Origin: a virus
Virus record (IMG/VR): IMGVR_UViG_3300033182_000886
Coordinates: 1 to 38,644 of that record
Strand: one strand, 5' to 3'
Length of the DNA: 38,644 nucleotides
Every line of letters begins with the position of its first letter. The stretch's first letter is position 1. Shown here in pieces: positions 8,633 to 16,603 of this stretch. Made by a program: the position numbers and the translations under genes. The notes below the pieces were generated by a model. The model saw only the letters and a program-made list of their open reading frames with translations. It made no database searches and had not been told where the DNA came from.

Positions 8633-9005
8633 ACCAACTGATGAGTTTGTGAGTTGGTGCCTGCAACACAGGCCCAACCGCAACCATCGCGTCAGAAAGG
8701 AACAGATAGGCCCGTTATTCGATGAAATGCGGGCCTTGGTTCCGAAAGAAGGTAACGACTACTCCCGCATCATCATGGTTCGCATGGACCCGTCGAACGA
8801 TGAGCGCGGCAGAGTGGTTGCCGACCACAAGCACCCTGAACATGTGGTGTTGTACTACCTGATGCCCAATGGCCCGCTGACCATTGAGGGCGAGTTATAC
8901 CAGCCTGAACAGGGCGAGATGCTGTATATGCCGCCTAACAAGATTCACGGGGTGCCTGAGGTCAATATGTTGCGTATTTCTATTGCTTTGATGGTGGATG
9001 TATGA
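8616..9005 (+). CDS. Cupin-fold small protein
   Basis: A 129-residue protein from GTG at 8616, overlapping the previous gene by 17 bases; GTG at 8649 is an alternative. Residues 70-125 follow the double cupin motif: H-K-H-P-E-H-V-V-L-Y-Y-L with G at the end of strand 1, then G-E-M-L-Y-M-P-P-N-K-I-H-G-V-P-E-V-N. The histidines could bind a metal, but the standard Glu of motif 1 is not clearly in place. Such proteins occur in phage head modules without a known role. Confidence 0.6.
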   Translation: MLTPAKPTDEFVSWCLQHRPNRNHRVRKEQIGPLFDEMRALVPKEGNDYSRIIMVRMDPSNDERGRVVADHKHPEHVVLYYLMPNGPLTIEGELYQPEQGEMLYMPPNKIHGVPEVNMLRISIALMVDV

Positions 9006-9085
9006 GCGCAGAGAAGTTTGGGATTACACAGTCAGCAGCATCTTTGATCAAAAATCGTAAAGTGCGGGGAAGGATGCATGTCTAA
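9002..9085 (+). CDS. Tiny HTH-like peptide, 27 aa
   Basis: ATG at 9002 overlaps the cupin gene's TGA and opens a 27-codon frame ending inside the next gene's start. The peptide (F-G-I-T-Q-S-A-A-S-L-I-K-N-R-K) looks like one helix-turn-helix, similar to DNA-binding tails of homing-type endonucleases. It could be a real micro-protein or a relic. Evidence is the gapless stop/start overlap and the motif only. Confidence 0.4.
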   Translation: MSAEKFGITQSAASLIKNRKVRGRMHV

Positions 9086-9266
9086 AGGCGATTGGCAGCG
9101 TCCCGTATCCAACCGGGCGCAGTTTGGCAGTAATTGGGACCGTATATTCGGAAAGAAAGATGGGACTATTTGTAGCGAGAAAGGGGCTGAATCTAAAGAC
9201 GTTTCGCACGCCGGACGCGGAGAGCGAGCGGCAGAAGAAGGTGCAACTGCTCAGCAGCGACCCTAG
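9078..9266 (+). CDS. Small phage protein with M-S-K-G-D-W-Q-R-P start
   Basis: A 62-residue protein. Its first 28 residues (M-S-K-G-D-W-Q-R-P, then F-G-S-N-W-D-R-I-F-G-K-K) match a short conserved start seen in many phage head-module micro-proteins. The rest is Ala/Glu/Arg-rich and lies over the next gene in another frame. ATG has upstream GGGGAAGG as a Shine-Dalgarno. Function unknown. Confidence 0.55.
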   Translation: MSKGDWQRPVSNRAQFGSNWDRIFGKKDGTICSEKGAESKDVSHAGRGERAAEEGATAQQRP

Positions 9267-9390
9267 TTATATGTTCTACCGGGTGGTACCGCGGGGTAAC
9301 AACTTCCTACTGGTCCGCGAACGGGTTGTGCCCGGGTCTGAGTTGTTCGACCAATCACTGGTCGATGCTCAGTTCGAGGACATGACTTAG
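9160..9390 (+). CDS. Small uncharacterised protein, nested start
   Basis: From ATG at 9160 (preceded by GGAAAGAAAG) the frame gives 76 residues: M-G-L-F-V-A-R-K-G-L-N-L-K-T-F-R, later M-F-Y-R-V-V-P-R-G-N-N-F-L-L-V-R-E. Most of the first half shares DNA with the preceding small gene in another frame. Its stop TAG overlaps the GTG start of the next gene. Residue composition is normal for a folded protein. Function unknown. Confidence 0.55.
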   Translation: MGLFVARKGLNLKTFRTPDAESERQKKVQLLSSDPSYMFYRVVPRGNNFLLVRERVVPGSELFDQSLVDAQFEDMT

Positions 9391-9917
9391 TGGTGCAAAT
9401 CATCGGGCTAAGCCCGAGCCACAAAAAGGCGCCGACAGACAGAAGTAGTTGGGGCCTGCCCTGGAATCCTTTGAGTTATCGCTACGATGTGTGGTTTGAA
9501 ATGCATGACCGCTCGTTGTGGGAGACTCGCGGCGAGGATTATTTAAAGCAACTTCAGGCCTTCGATGGGCCGATCTACATGCAGCGCGTAGAGACTGATA
9601 TACCCAAGTCTCAGGCGTTTCCACTGGCAGACATGCCCAAGGACTACTTCACGTCCAGTGTGGCTTATATGGTCGCCCTGGCCGTGGTGAAGGGCTTAGA
9701 CATCGAGTTGTGGGGGGTAGACAACCACACCGATGAGGAATGGTTCTACGAGCGCCCTTGCACTGAGTGGTGGTTGGGGTATGCGCAGGGCAAAGGACTA
9801 AAAACCTGGGTTCACCCGGACTCAAGCGTTTTAAAGCCTGAGCTCAACATCATGTTTAACGACGCACGGCAAAGTTACCGCCCGCGGTATGGGTGGTTGG
9901 GGGAAAGCAATGGCTAG
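9390..9917 (+). CDS. Rossmann-like protein of unknown function
   Basis: A 175-residue protein from a GTG that overlaps the previous stop. It opens with a hydrophobic strand and loop (V-Q-I-I-G-L-S-P-S-H-K-K-A-P) followed by W-G-L-P-W and W-F-E-M-H. This layout is shared by phage proteins resembling MptE/DUF115-like nucleotide-sugar proteins. A second alpha/beta unit (A-Y-M-V-A-L-A-V-V-K-G, I-E-L-W-G-V-D) follows. I would not assign a reaction. Confidence 0.5.
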   Translation: MVQIIGLSPSHKKAPTDRSSWGLPWNPLSYRYDVWFEMHDRSLWETRGEDYLKQLQAFDGPIYMQRVETDIPKSQAFPLADMPKDYFTSSVAYMVALAVVKGLDIELWGVDNHTDEEWFYERPCTEWWLGYAQGKGLKTWVHPDSSVLKPELNIMFNDARQSYRPRYGWLGESNG

Positions 9918-10161
9918 AGGTGACCTAGAAGACCTGCAAGAGCAGGCGCAGCGAATTTTGAACAACCCTGTGGTGCAGAAGTGTTTTGACCACATGGAGA
10001 AAGAGATAGTAGACGCAATGGCCTCACTCAGATTAACCGATGAGGCATCTGAGGTTGAGGCGGTTGCGCTGCTGAGGGACTTGCAGGCGAAAAGGCGCTT
10101 GCAGAAGAAATTGATGGTTGCGTCGAAAGCGACCAACTTTAAAAACCAAGGAGCAGATTAA
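9910..10161 (+). CDS. Small helical head-module protein
   Basis: ATG at 9910, after a GGGGGAAAG ribosome site, gives 83 residues. It is fully helical and charged, with N-N-P-V-V-Q-K-C-F-D-H-M-E-K-E-I and a basic end, R-R-L-Q-K-K-L. Proteins of this shape sit just before the scaffold gene in many P22-like phages; their function is not established. The last stop base is the A of the scaffold ATG. Confidence 0.6.
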   Translation: MARGDLEDLQEQAQRILNNPVVQKCFDHMEKEIVDAMASLRLTDEASEVEAVALLRDLQAKRRLQKKLMVASKATNFKNQGAD

Positions 10162-11189
10162 TGCCTGAAGACAACCTGGCATCAGGATCTTTAGACGCTG
10201 CTGCCGCTGTCATTGAACAGCGGTGGGAAGACGCGGAAACGGAAACCGAAGAGGAGACTGTAGACGCACCAATCGCGGAAGATGAAGACGAAGCCGAAGA
10301 AGTGGAATCGGAGTCAGACGCGGACGAGGAGGTAGAAGAGTCCGAAGCACCGGAAGAGGACGAGGAAGAAGACACACCGATTGAAACCGTTGCGGATTTG
10401 GCTGAAGCGCTGAACATTCCTGTAGAGGAATTGCTGCAGAACTTCAAGACCAAAATCAAAGTTGACGGTGAAACCGCGGAAGTGACCCTTCAGGAATTGA
10501 CCGCCGGTTACCAAAAGGACGCCGATTACCGACAAAAAACGGAAGCCCTAAGCAGAGACCGCCAGGCGCTTGAGGAACTGCAACAGCAGGAAATAGAACG
10601 CTGGACTGCCGAGCATCAAGCAAACGCTTACATCGTGTCTCAATTCGAGCAGGCCATTGTTGCCGAAATGCAAAGCCCGCAGTTGAGTCAACTTCGCCAG
10701 GAGAACGAAACCGCATGGCTGGCACGGCGCCAAGAACTGCAAGACCAATTAAACGGGCTTGAAAGAGTAAAGGCCGAAGCTGCCCAAAGATGGGACCAGA
10801 CTAAGACGCAGCTTGACCAGCAAGCAAAGATGCAACGCCAGCAGATGTTGGCCAAAGAAAATGAACTGTTACACGCCGCTATCCCGAGTTGGGATAGCAG
10901 CCTCGAGCGCGAAGTCACCGAGTATTTAGTCAATGCCGGTGTGCCGCCCGAAAGACTACAGGTGATTGACAGCCATTTAGATTTGGTCATTGCACACAAG
11001 GCAATGCTTTACGACAAGGCGCAAGCCGAAGCGGAAGTGACTGCCAAGAAGGTGAAGCAAGCTCCGAAGCTGCAAAAGCCAAGCAAGAAGAAATCGGTAT
11101 CCAAAAACGATATCCGCAATCTGAAGGCGCGTGTTAGGAAGACAGGCAACATCGGCGATGCAGCCGCAGCCATTGAGCAAATGATTTAA
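10161..11189 (+). CDS. Capsid scaffolding protein
   Basis: A 342-residue protein just before the major capsid gene. Residues 20-75 are extremely acidic (runs of Glu/Asp), the middle about 115-240 is a Gln/Glu/Arg coiled coil, and the C-terminus is basic (K-P-S-K-K-K-S-V-S-K). This is the usual build of tailed-phage scaffolds, whose basic tail contacts coat protein and which leave the procapsid. Assignment is by composition and position. Confidence 0.8.
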   Translation: MPEDNLASGSLDAAAAVIEQRWEDAETETEEETVDAPIAEDEDEAEEVESESDADEEVEESEAPEEDEEEDTPIETVADLAEALNIPVEELLQNFKTKIKVDGETAEVTLQELTAGYQKDADYRQKTEALSRDRQALEELQQQEIERWTAEHQANAYIVSQFEQAIVAEMQSPQLSQLRQENETAWLARRQELQDQLNGLERVKAEAAQRWDQTKTQLDQQAKMQRQQMLAKENELLHAAIPSWDSSLEREVTEYLVNAGVPPERLQVIDSHLDLVIAHKAMLYDKAQAEAEVTAKKVKQAPKLQKPSKKKSVSKNDIRNLKARVRKTGNIGDAAAAIEQMI

Positions 11190-11206
11190 TTTACGAGGAG
11201 TAAGAA

Positions 11207-12289
11207 ATGGCTCAACCTACTAACACCCTCGACCGCTATGACCTGAATTCCGCAGGCGACATGGTGCGCGAGGATTTCGCGGATGTTGTACACAACATCT
11301 CACCCACTGAAACACCGCTTCAGAGCAACATTGGCCGTGGTACCGCTACCAGCGATTATCACGAATGGCCGATTGACGCCCTTGCGGCGGCAAACGCGTC
11401 TAACGCGCACATTGACGGTGACGACTTCTCCGGTGACGCCCTGACGGTCGGCAACCGGATTGGCAACTACTGCCAAATCCTGCGCAAAGACATTGTGACC
11501 ACTCGCCGTGCCAACAAGGTTCGCAAAGCGGGCCGTAAGAGTGAGCAGGCTTACCAGATTGCCAAAGCCGGCAAGGAACTGAAGCGCGACCTCGAGGCCA
11601 TTCTGACCTCAAACCAGGCTGCGCGTTCCGGTAACGCCACGCTGGCGCCGAATATGGCGGGTCTGGCCGCATGGATAGGTGCGTTTGACGATACCACCAA
11701 CTACGAGATCGACACTGGTTATGTAAACCGCGGTGGCGGTCTTGGTGCTGATGGTGGCATGTCTGGCACTTCTGATGCGTCTGGTTACGTTGACACAGCC
11801 TCTACGGGCGGCACCGTGCGCGCTTTGACCGAGGATGGTCTGCTTGGCGTGATTAAGGCGTGTTTCATCAACGGTGCTGATCCGAACATGATTATGGTTG
11901 GACCTACTGTTAAGCAGAAGTTTTCCAACTACATGTTCGGCTCTAGCGCGCGCATCGCTACTCCGTATCAAGAGCATGGCAAAAGTGCTCGTGATGGCGT
12001 GAGCGTTGTGGGTGCCGTGGATGTTTACGTTTCAGACTTCGGCGTTTTGGATGTGGTGCCTAACCGCTTCATGCGTCAGGTTTCAAGCGATTACGTCGAT
12101 GCCTTTGTCATTGACAGCGAGTACCTCTCAGTTGACTACCTGGACGGCTTCCAGACGGAAACCATTGCCAAGTCAGGCGACTCTGAGAAGCGCATGTTGC
12201 TGTGTGACTGCACCCTTGTGGTGAAAAACCCGGTGGCTCACGGTACCTATACGGATATCGACGATGACACCGCTATGACCGCCTCTTAA
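11207..12289 (+). CDS. Major capsid protein (DUF5309/SU10 family)
   Basis: A 360-residue protein with a strong Shine-Dalgarno (GAGGAG). The N-terminus (D-M-V-R-E-D-F-A-D-V-V-H-N-I-S-P-T-E-T-P-L) followed by a T-x-H-E-W-P-like strand and an I-x-G-D-D-F segment is the DUF5309/SU10 major capsid pattern, an HK97-fold coat. A terminator lies directly after the gene, as is common for highly expressed coat genes. Length is typical. Confidence 0.92.
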   Translation: MAQPTNTLDRYDLNSAGDMVREDFADVVHNISPTETPLQSNIGRGTATSDYHEWPIDALAAANASNAHIDGDDFSGDALTVGNRIGNYCQILRKDIVTTRRANKVRKAGRKSEQAYQIAKAGKELKRDLEAILTSNQAARSGNATLAPNMAGLAAWIGAFDDTTNYEIDTGYVNRGGGLGADGGMSGTSDASGYVDTASTGGTVRALTEDGLLGVIKACFINGADPNMIMVGPTVKQKFSNYMFGSSARIATPYQEHGKSARDGVSVVGAVDVYVSDFGVLDVVPNRFMRQVSSDYVDAFVIDSEYLSVDYLDGFQTETIAKSGDSEKRMLLCDCTLVVKNPVAHGTYTDIDDDTAMTAS

Positions 12290-12309
12290 AACTGAGGTTG
12301 GTTTGAGAA

Positions 12310-12331
12310 GGGGCCGAAAGGCCCCTTTTTT
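12310..12331 (+). terminator. Rho-independent terminator after the capsid gene
   Basis: A 6-bp perfect G/C stem (GGGGCC with GGCCCC), a GAAA tetraloop and a run of six T. It stands 20 bases after the capsid stop and would reduce expression of the downstream tail genes relative to coat protein. Confidence 0.9.
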
Positions 12332-12346
12332 ATTTAGGAGACTATT

Positions 12347-12742
12347 TTGGGAAAGAAAATCGAAATTTCATTCATTCCGCAGGGTGAGAATGACCAGGGG
12401 GAGGAATTGCGCAAATACGCCTGTAACGGTGTTTACCCTTTCCCTGGAGTGCGTGTCCGCCCTGGGCAGGTATTCGAGTTTGAAGACGGTCAAGACAAAC
12501 TGGCCGAAGAATTTGTAGAAGGTCACAGAGGCAAAGTCCGCTTTGTGGATGGCCGCAAGAAGGCCGACATCAGCGCACAGGCCTGGCGTGAAGACCAAGA
12601 AAGCAAGATGGAAGAGGCCAAAGCCCGATTCAAGTCTGAAAACCCACCGTCACCGGTTGAGGCTCAGTTAGACCAGTTGACGCAGTCGGTAGCAGCGCTG
12701 ACCAAGATTGTCGCGGAGCGCGAGGCGCGTGAGCAAGCATAG
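12347..12742 (+). CDS. Uncharacterised head/tail-joining region protein
   Basis: A 131-residue protein from TTG with a well-placed TAGGAG ribosome site. The first 65 residues look like a small beta domain (I-E-I-S-F-I-P-Q-G, V-R-V-R-P-G-Q-V-F-E-F). The C-terminal third is a coiled coil (V-E-A-Q-L-D-Q-L-T-Q-S-V-A-A-L-T-K-I-V-A). It lies first after the capsid terminator, so a structural or assembly role is likely, but I do not recognise the family. Confidence 0.6.
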   Translation: MGKKIEISFIPQGENDQGEELRKYACNGVYPFPGVRVRPGQVFEFEDGQDKLAEEFVEGHRGKVRFVDGRKKADISAQAWREDQESKMEEAKARFKSENPPSPVEAQLDQLTQSVAALTKIVAEREAREQA

Positions 12743-13058
12743 CCTTGGTTACAACTGGAATGGCACTCAAACGGTGGTGTCGGAAGAAGACGGTTTTCTG
12801 TACATGGAAGATCGTCAAACTGCCCGGGCCAACCAAGCCATTCTGGACAACAACGCAAGGTTTCGGGCACAGGGCAGACACCCGAACCGGCAGGCGCACG
12901 GACGGTTGGCCGCGAGCATACCCATCACGGTCTATCAGGGTTGGCGCAAGGAATGGGAAAGGGGCCACAAAGACAAGTGGACCTGGAAGACGTTTCTGAC
13001 CATGAAGCTCAACAGCCGTGATTATTCGTTTCTGAAAACCAATGAGATGAGACTGTGA
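12729..13058 (+). CDS. Conserved-looking small structural-module protein
   Basis: GTG at 12729 overlaps the previous gene by 14 bases and gives 109 residues starting M-S-K-H-S-L-G-Y-N-W-N-G-T. It is basic, rich in Asn/Arg/Trp, with W-R-K-E-W-E-R-G-H and W-T-W-K-T-F near the end. Its stop overlaps the next GTG start. Position suggests head-tail connector assembly; family not identified. Confidence 0.6.
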   Translation: MSKHSLGYNWNGTQTVVSEEDGFLYMEDRQTARANQAILDNNARFRAQGRHPNRQAHGRLAASIPITVYQGWRKEWERGHKDKWTWKTFLTMKLNSRDYSFLKTNEMRL

Positions 13059-13666
13059 CCAACTTCTCTACACTGAAAAGTGACATCGGAGAGATGTATC
13101 CGCATTCAGACTACACGAACGCCAAAAAGAATACGTTTGTGCGTAATTGTGAGGCTGAGATCCGGCGCAAACTCCGCATTCAGCCTATGGAGGTCACTGC
13201 CACGTTTTCACAAACGGCGCAGTCTACGGTATTGCCGGATGGCTGGATTCAGTTCAGGTCTGTTTCGTTGAACGAAACCAATAAGCGCGACTTGGATTTT
13301 CTGTCGGTCAACCGGTTCCGCTCATCCGGGGTCTTAGATGACAGCGGCAGCCCGCATGCCTACACCATCGAAGGGCAAAACTTAGTGGTTGCGCCGTGGT
13401 CTTCCGAGGTGGACTTCACGATTGTCTACTTGAAGATGTTCGATGCCCTGACGGAACCTAGTGACACCAATTGGGCGCTGACTAATGCGTATGACCTGTA
13501 TCTGTACGGGTCTTTAAAACACGCCGCTATTTGGGCGCAGGACACAGAGCAGGCTATGGTGTATGGCAGCGCATTTGCGGGGATTGTCGAGGAGCTGAAC
13601 CGTGAACACCGTTGGGCGCGTGTATCGGGAGACAAACTGTCCAGAACAGGCGGCAGCACTCCGTGA
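13055..13666 (+). CDS. Head-tail adaptor protein (gp4-like)
   Basis: A 203-residue protein from a GTG fused with the previous TGA. It has an N-terminal helical part (F-V-R-N-C-E-A-E-I-R-R-K-L-R), a central beta domain (L-P-D-G-W-I-Q-F-R-S-V-S-L) and a C-terminal helix pair (Y-D-L-Y-L-Y-G-S-L-K-H-A-A-I-W-A). This is the layout of adaptor proteins that plug the portal in P22- and T7-like phages. The order portal, scaffold, coat, adaptor, nozzle fits. Confidence 0.72.
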   Translation: MTNFSTLKSDIGEMYPHSDYTNAKKNTFVRNCEAEIRRKLRIQPMEVTATFSQTAQSTVLPDGWIQFRSVSLNETNKRDLDFLSVNRFRSSGVLDDSGSPHAYTIEGQNLVVAPWSSEVDFTIVYLKMFDALTEPSDTNWALTNAYDLYLYGSLKHAAIWAQDTEQAMVYGSAFAGIVEELNREHRWARVSGDKLSRTGGSTP

Positions 13667-15114
13667 GGATACCCTTTGGTGAGTTCAACCCTGACCAGCC
13701 CGGCATTGCGGGCGGCAACGTGGTTAAAAACGTTGTGCCCCATGCTCAAGCGTATGGCTCTCTGCAGGCCCTACAGGCGTTCACTGGAGCGGTTTCTAGC
13801 GCCTCTAAGGTGCTGGCAGGTACATGTGCCACAGATTCATCAGGGACGCTGTATAGCCACTGTGGCACGGCTACGCGCCTGGAAGAACTGCAGACATCAG
13901 ACCAGACCTGGGACAATGTATCCAAGGCAGGTAACTACTCCGGTGCTGTAGATTGGGAATGGGCGCAGATTGGTGACCGCCTGATAGCGGTGGATATTTC
14001 CAACACCACGCAGTATTTCGACCTAGGCACCTCGAGTTTGTATGCGGACCTTGCGGGGTCACCGCCTAAAGCCAAGCACGCCGCGGTCGTTAGAAATTTT
14101 GTGGTGTTGGGTAACGTGGACCAATCGTCCACGGTGTATCCCAACCGGTTGGTGTGGTCAGGCTACAACAATTCCGAGATTTGGACGCCTTCGCGGGCTA
14201 CGCAATCCGACCAACGGGACTTGCGAGGGGAATTTGGCGCGATTCAACGCATTGTAGGCGGGCAAAACGGCGTGATATTCCAGCGCCACGCCATATCCAT
14301 GATGAGCTACGTTGGTCCGCCCGTGATATTCAACATCGACGTAGTAGAGCGGCAGCGCGGGTTGCTGGCACCCAAAGCGCTGGGGGTGGCCGGCAGGAAC
14401 ATGTTCTTCCTTTCTGATGATGGTTTTTATGCGTTCTCTCCTGGGGGTGGGGCGCGTCCTATTGGTGTTGAGCGGGTAGACCGGTATTTCTTCGGCCAAG
14501 CTGCCGAGACAGAACTGAAGAACATCCAGTGCGCAGTAGACCCGAGCAATAAGTTGGTGTTTTGGGCGTTCAAGTCCAGTTCTGGCGCAACCGATTTTGA
14601 TAGGGTGATTAGTTACAATTGGGGAGCGGATAAGTGGGGCTGGGGCGAAACGGACGTTCAAGGGCTGGTGCAGTTCGCTACCAGCATTTATAACCTTGAG
14701 GATTTGGACGCCATCAGCGCAAGCATTGACGCACTGACCGCATCGCTGGATTCGGGCGGGTACGGATCGGACCGGTTGAGCCTGGCGGGCTTCACAACGG
14801 ATTACAAACTAGGCTCTTTCACGGGCAGTTACCTGGATGCGCAGCTGCAAACGCCGGAGTTTGGCGATGCTCGCGGTTTGCTCGAGGTACGCCCTTTGGT
14901 GGCCGGGCAAAGCCCAACCATCACCATAGAGCACCTTTACCGCAATCAATTAACTGACAACCTCACATCCACTAACGCCAAAATGGTGAATGCAAAGGGC
15001 ACGGTTGATTTCAGGAACAACGCAAGATTTAACCGCGTCAGGGTCAATATCAGCGGCAACTTTAACGTTGCTGTAGGTGTTGATGTTGACATTAAACAGA
15101 CAGGAAAACGCTAA
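13663..15114 (+). CDS. Tail nozzle/hub beta-propeller protein
   Basis: GTG at 13663, overlapping the previous TGA, gives 483 residues starting R-I-P-F-G-E-F-N-P-D. Repeated beta blades (D-R-L-I-A-V-D, V-V-L-G-N-V, N-R-L-V-W-S-G-Y-N-N, M-F-F-L-S-D-D-G-F-Y-A-F, L-V-F-W-A-F-K-S) resemble the propeller-like nozzle or DNA-stabilisation proteins (gp10-like) of podoviruses. It would cap the portal channel and hold the tail tip. The assignment is by pattern and position. Confidence 0.75.
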   Translation: MRIPFGEFNPDQPGIAGGNVVKNVVPHAQAYGSLQALQAFTGAVSSASKVLAGTCATDSSGTLYSHCGTATRLEELQTSDQTWDNVSKAGNYSGAVDWEWAQIGDRLIAVDISNTTQYFDLGTSSLYADLAGSPPKAKHAAVVRNFVVLGNVDQSSTVYPNRLVWSGYNNSEIWTPSRATQSDQRDLRGEFGAIQRIVGGQNGVIFQRHAISMMSYVGPPVIFNIDVVERQRGLLAPKALGVAGRNMFFLSDDGFYAFSPGGGARPIGVERVDRYFFGQAAETELKNIQCAVDPSNKLVFWAFKSSSGATDFDRVISYNWGADKWGWGETDVQGLVQFATSIYNLEDLDAISASIDALTASLDSGGYGSDRLSLAGFTTDYKLGSFTGSYLDAQLQTPEFGDARGLLEVRPLVAGQSPTITIEHLYRNQLTDNLTSTNAKMVNAKGTVDFRNNARFNRVRVNISGNFNVAVGVDVDIKQTGKR

Positions 15115-15971
15115 TGGCGGAATTGAAAGATTTAAGCACCACAGACGCCTCTAATAACGGTTCTGCGGCGAATGCGGGCTTTGCTGAGGGCATGGCACCC
15201 TCAGACGTAAACAACGCTGCACGGGCACTAGAGGGGATGCTGGCGCGGTGGTTGGCGGATAACAATGGGACGTTGACCACGGGCGGGAGTTCTAACGCCT
15301 ACACGCTGGCGGCCCCAAATCAGACCATATCAGCATACTACGATGGGTTGACGTTGATGTTTGAGGCGAACCACACGAACACTGATGCGGCAACCCTTAA
15401 CGTCAACTCTCTAGGGGCACAAAGTATTCTGCGTCCTGACGGTGGTGCGTTAAAGGCAGGGGCAATCACATCAGGGGGGCGTTATACGGTGTGCTATGAC
15501 GGAACCAATTTCTTGCTTGTCGGTGCAGATACATTATCTTCCGGCACCTGGACACCGGTTCTAACGTGTTCCACACCCGGCAGCTTGGCTGTCAGCTATA
15601 CAAAACAAACGGGCAACTACACCAGAAACGGAACCCAAGTATTTTTTGGGTTTGATCTGAGGTTTACGATTACTGACGCAACCGGCGCAAGCGGTGCGGC
15701 CAGAATTACCGGCCTTCCTTTTGCTTCTGACGCGTCCAAAGTTACGACGCTTCACCCAGCACAGACGTATGATGTTAGCGGCCCTGGCGCAGTCGCTTGG
15801 CCTACAGGGGTTAGCACTCTGTTCGGCTATATACAAGCGGGGACGCAGTATGTCCAAATATTTGGCAATGGAGATGGCGGCGTAAATCAATCATTTGACA
15901 TTGATGTTTGGCCGGCGGGTGATCTTTGCCAGATTCGCGTCACCGGCGCTTATGAAACAGACGAGGCTTAG
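15114..15971 (+). CDS. Tail fibre-like protein
   Basis: A 285-residue protein. Residues 1-45 (S-A-A-N-A-G-F-A-E-G-M-A-P-S-D-V-N-N-A-A-R) match the start common to many phage tail-fibre proteins. It continues with repetitive beta segments (A-A-T-L-N-V-N-S-L-G, L-R-P-D-G-G-A-L-K-A-G) and a C-terminal domain with G-T-W-T-P-V-L. It overlaps the nozzle gene by one base. Probably trimeric and distal on the tail. No signal peptide, unlike the exported proteins in the same genome. Confidence 0.78.
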   Translation: MAELKDLSTTDASNNGSAANAGFAEGMAPSDVNNAARALEGMLARWLADNNGTLTTGGSSNAYTLAAPNQTISAYYDGLTLMFEANHTNTDAATLNVNSLGAQSILRPDGGALKAGAITSGGRYTVCYDGTNFLLVGADTLSSGTWTPVLTCSTPGSLAVSYTKQTGNYTRNGTQVFFGFDLRFTITDATGASGAARITGLPFASDASKVTTLHPAQTYDVSGPGAVAWPTGVSTLFGYIQAGTQYVQIFGNGDGGVNQSFDIDVWPAGDLCQIRVTGAYETDEA

Positions 15972-15973
15972 CA

Positions 15974-16603
15974 ATGCCGTTTCCAACCTATAAACCTGCC
16001 GACAACGTTGGGCAGATGAGTCCTTACATGCAACAGGCGTTCAACCTATCAGGCGTGGATCAGAACCGCCAAGCCTCACCCGGACCTGCGCCTGGATTGC
16101 CTGCGCCGCTAATTCCAGGCGATCACTTTTCGTTGGGCGGTTTTACGGGTGCAGTGCCGCAGGGTCGGAGGTGGGAACAGCTGCGGCAGTATTTGGCGGG
16201 GCTTGCTGACACGCCCGGGGCCATCCCGCAAGGGCGTAGATGGTCTGATTTGCGGGCGTTCATTGAGCAAGCGCAAGCGTCCACTCAAACGCCTCAAGGG
16301 TTTACTGGCGCAGTCCCGCAAGGCCCGCGATGGGGCCAGCTGCGCCAATATCTGGCGGGTGCCGTGGCAACACCGGGCGCCGTCCCGCAAGGTCCGCAGT
16401 GGAGCGATTTAAGAGACTATTTAGCATCGCAGGGGGTTGGCAATGTGGCAGGGGGTGCAGTGCCGGAGAGTCCGATGTGGGACCAGATGCGCTGGATGGA
16501 TTCAAGAGACTATTTAGCATCGCAGGGGGTTGGCAATGTGGCAGGGGGTGCAGTCCCAACAAGTGCTGGAGGCATGGCCTTCGGTGGAAACCCGTATCTC
16601 TAA
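15974..16603 (+). CDS. Repeat protein with P-Q-G-x-x-W-x-x-L-R units
   Basis: A 209-residue protein. After about 55 residues it consists of tandem units of about 25-31 residues, each with G-A-V-P-Q-G-x-x-W-x-x-L-R-x-Y-L-A-x. I count five clear units (starting near residues 58, 80, 108, 132 and 156) and a final partial one. The last two units share a perfect 51-bp DNA duplication. Trp and Arg in each unit may stack on DNA or on a neighbouring virion protein. It sits before the internal virion genes, so an ejected or tail-associated role is plausible. Family not recognised. Confidence 0.65.
   Translation: MPFPTYKPADNVGQMSPYMQQAFNLSGVDQNRQASPGPAPGLPAPLIPGDHFSLGGFTGAVPQGRRWEQLRQYLAGLADTPGAIPQGRRWSDLRAFIEQAQASTQTPQGFTGAVPQGPRWGQLRQYLAGAVATPGAVPQGPQWSDLRDYLASQGVGNVAGGAVPESPMWDQMRWMDSRDYLASQGVGNVAGGAVPTSAGGMAFGGNPYL
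16411..16554 (+). repeat. Perfect 51-bp in-frame direct repeat
   Basis: Bases 16411-16461 and 16504-16554 are identical, spaced by 93 bases (31 codons), encoding R-D-Y-L-A-S-Q-G-V-G-N-V-A-G-G-A-V twice. Each copy also holds AGGGGG followed by an out-of-frame ATG-TGG-CAG. In the second copy that ATG is in frame with the following gene. Confidence 0.95.

Noticed and set aside
14158-14661. A 167-codon - strand open frame inside the nozzle gene
   Set aside because: It is a shadow of the long + strand gene with no ribosome site and no plausible composition.
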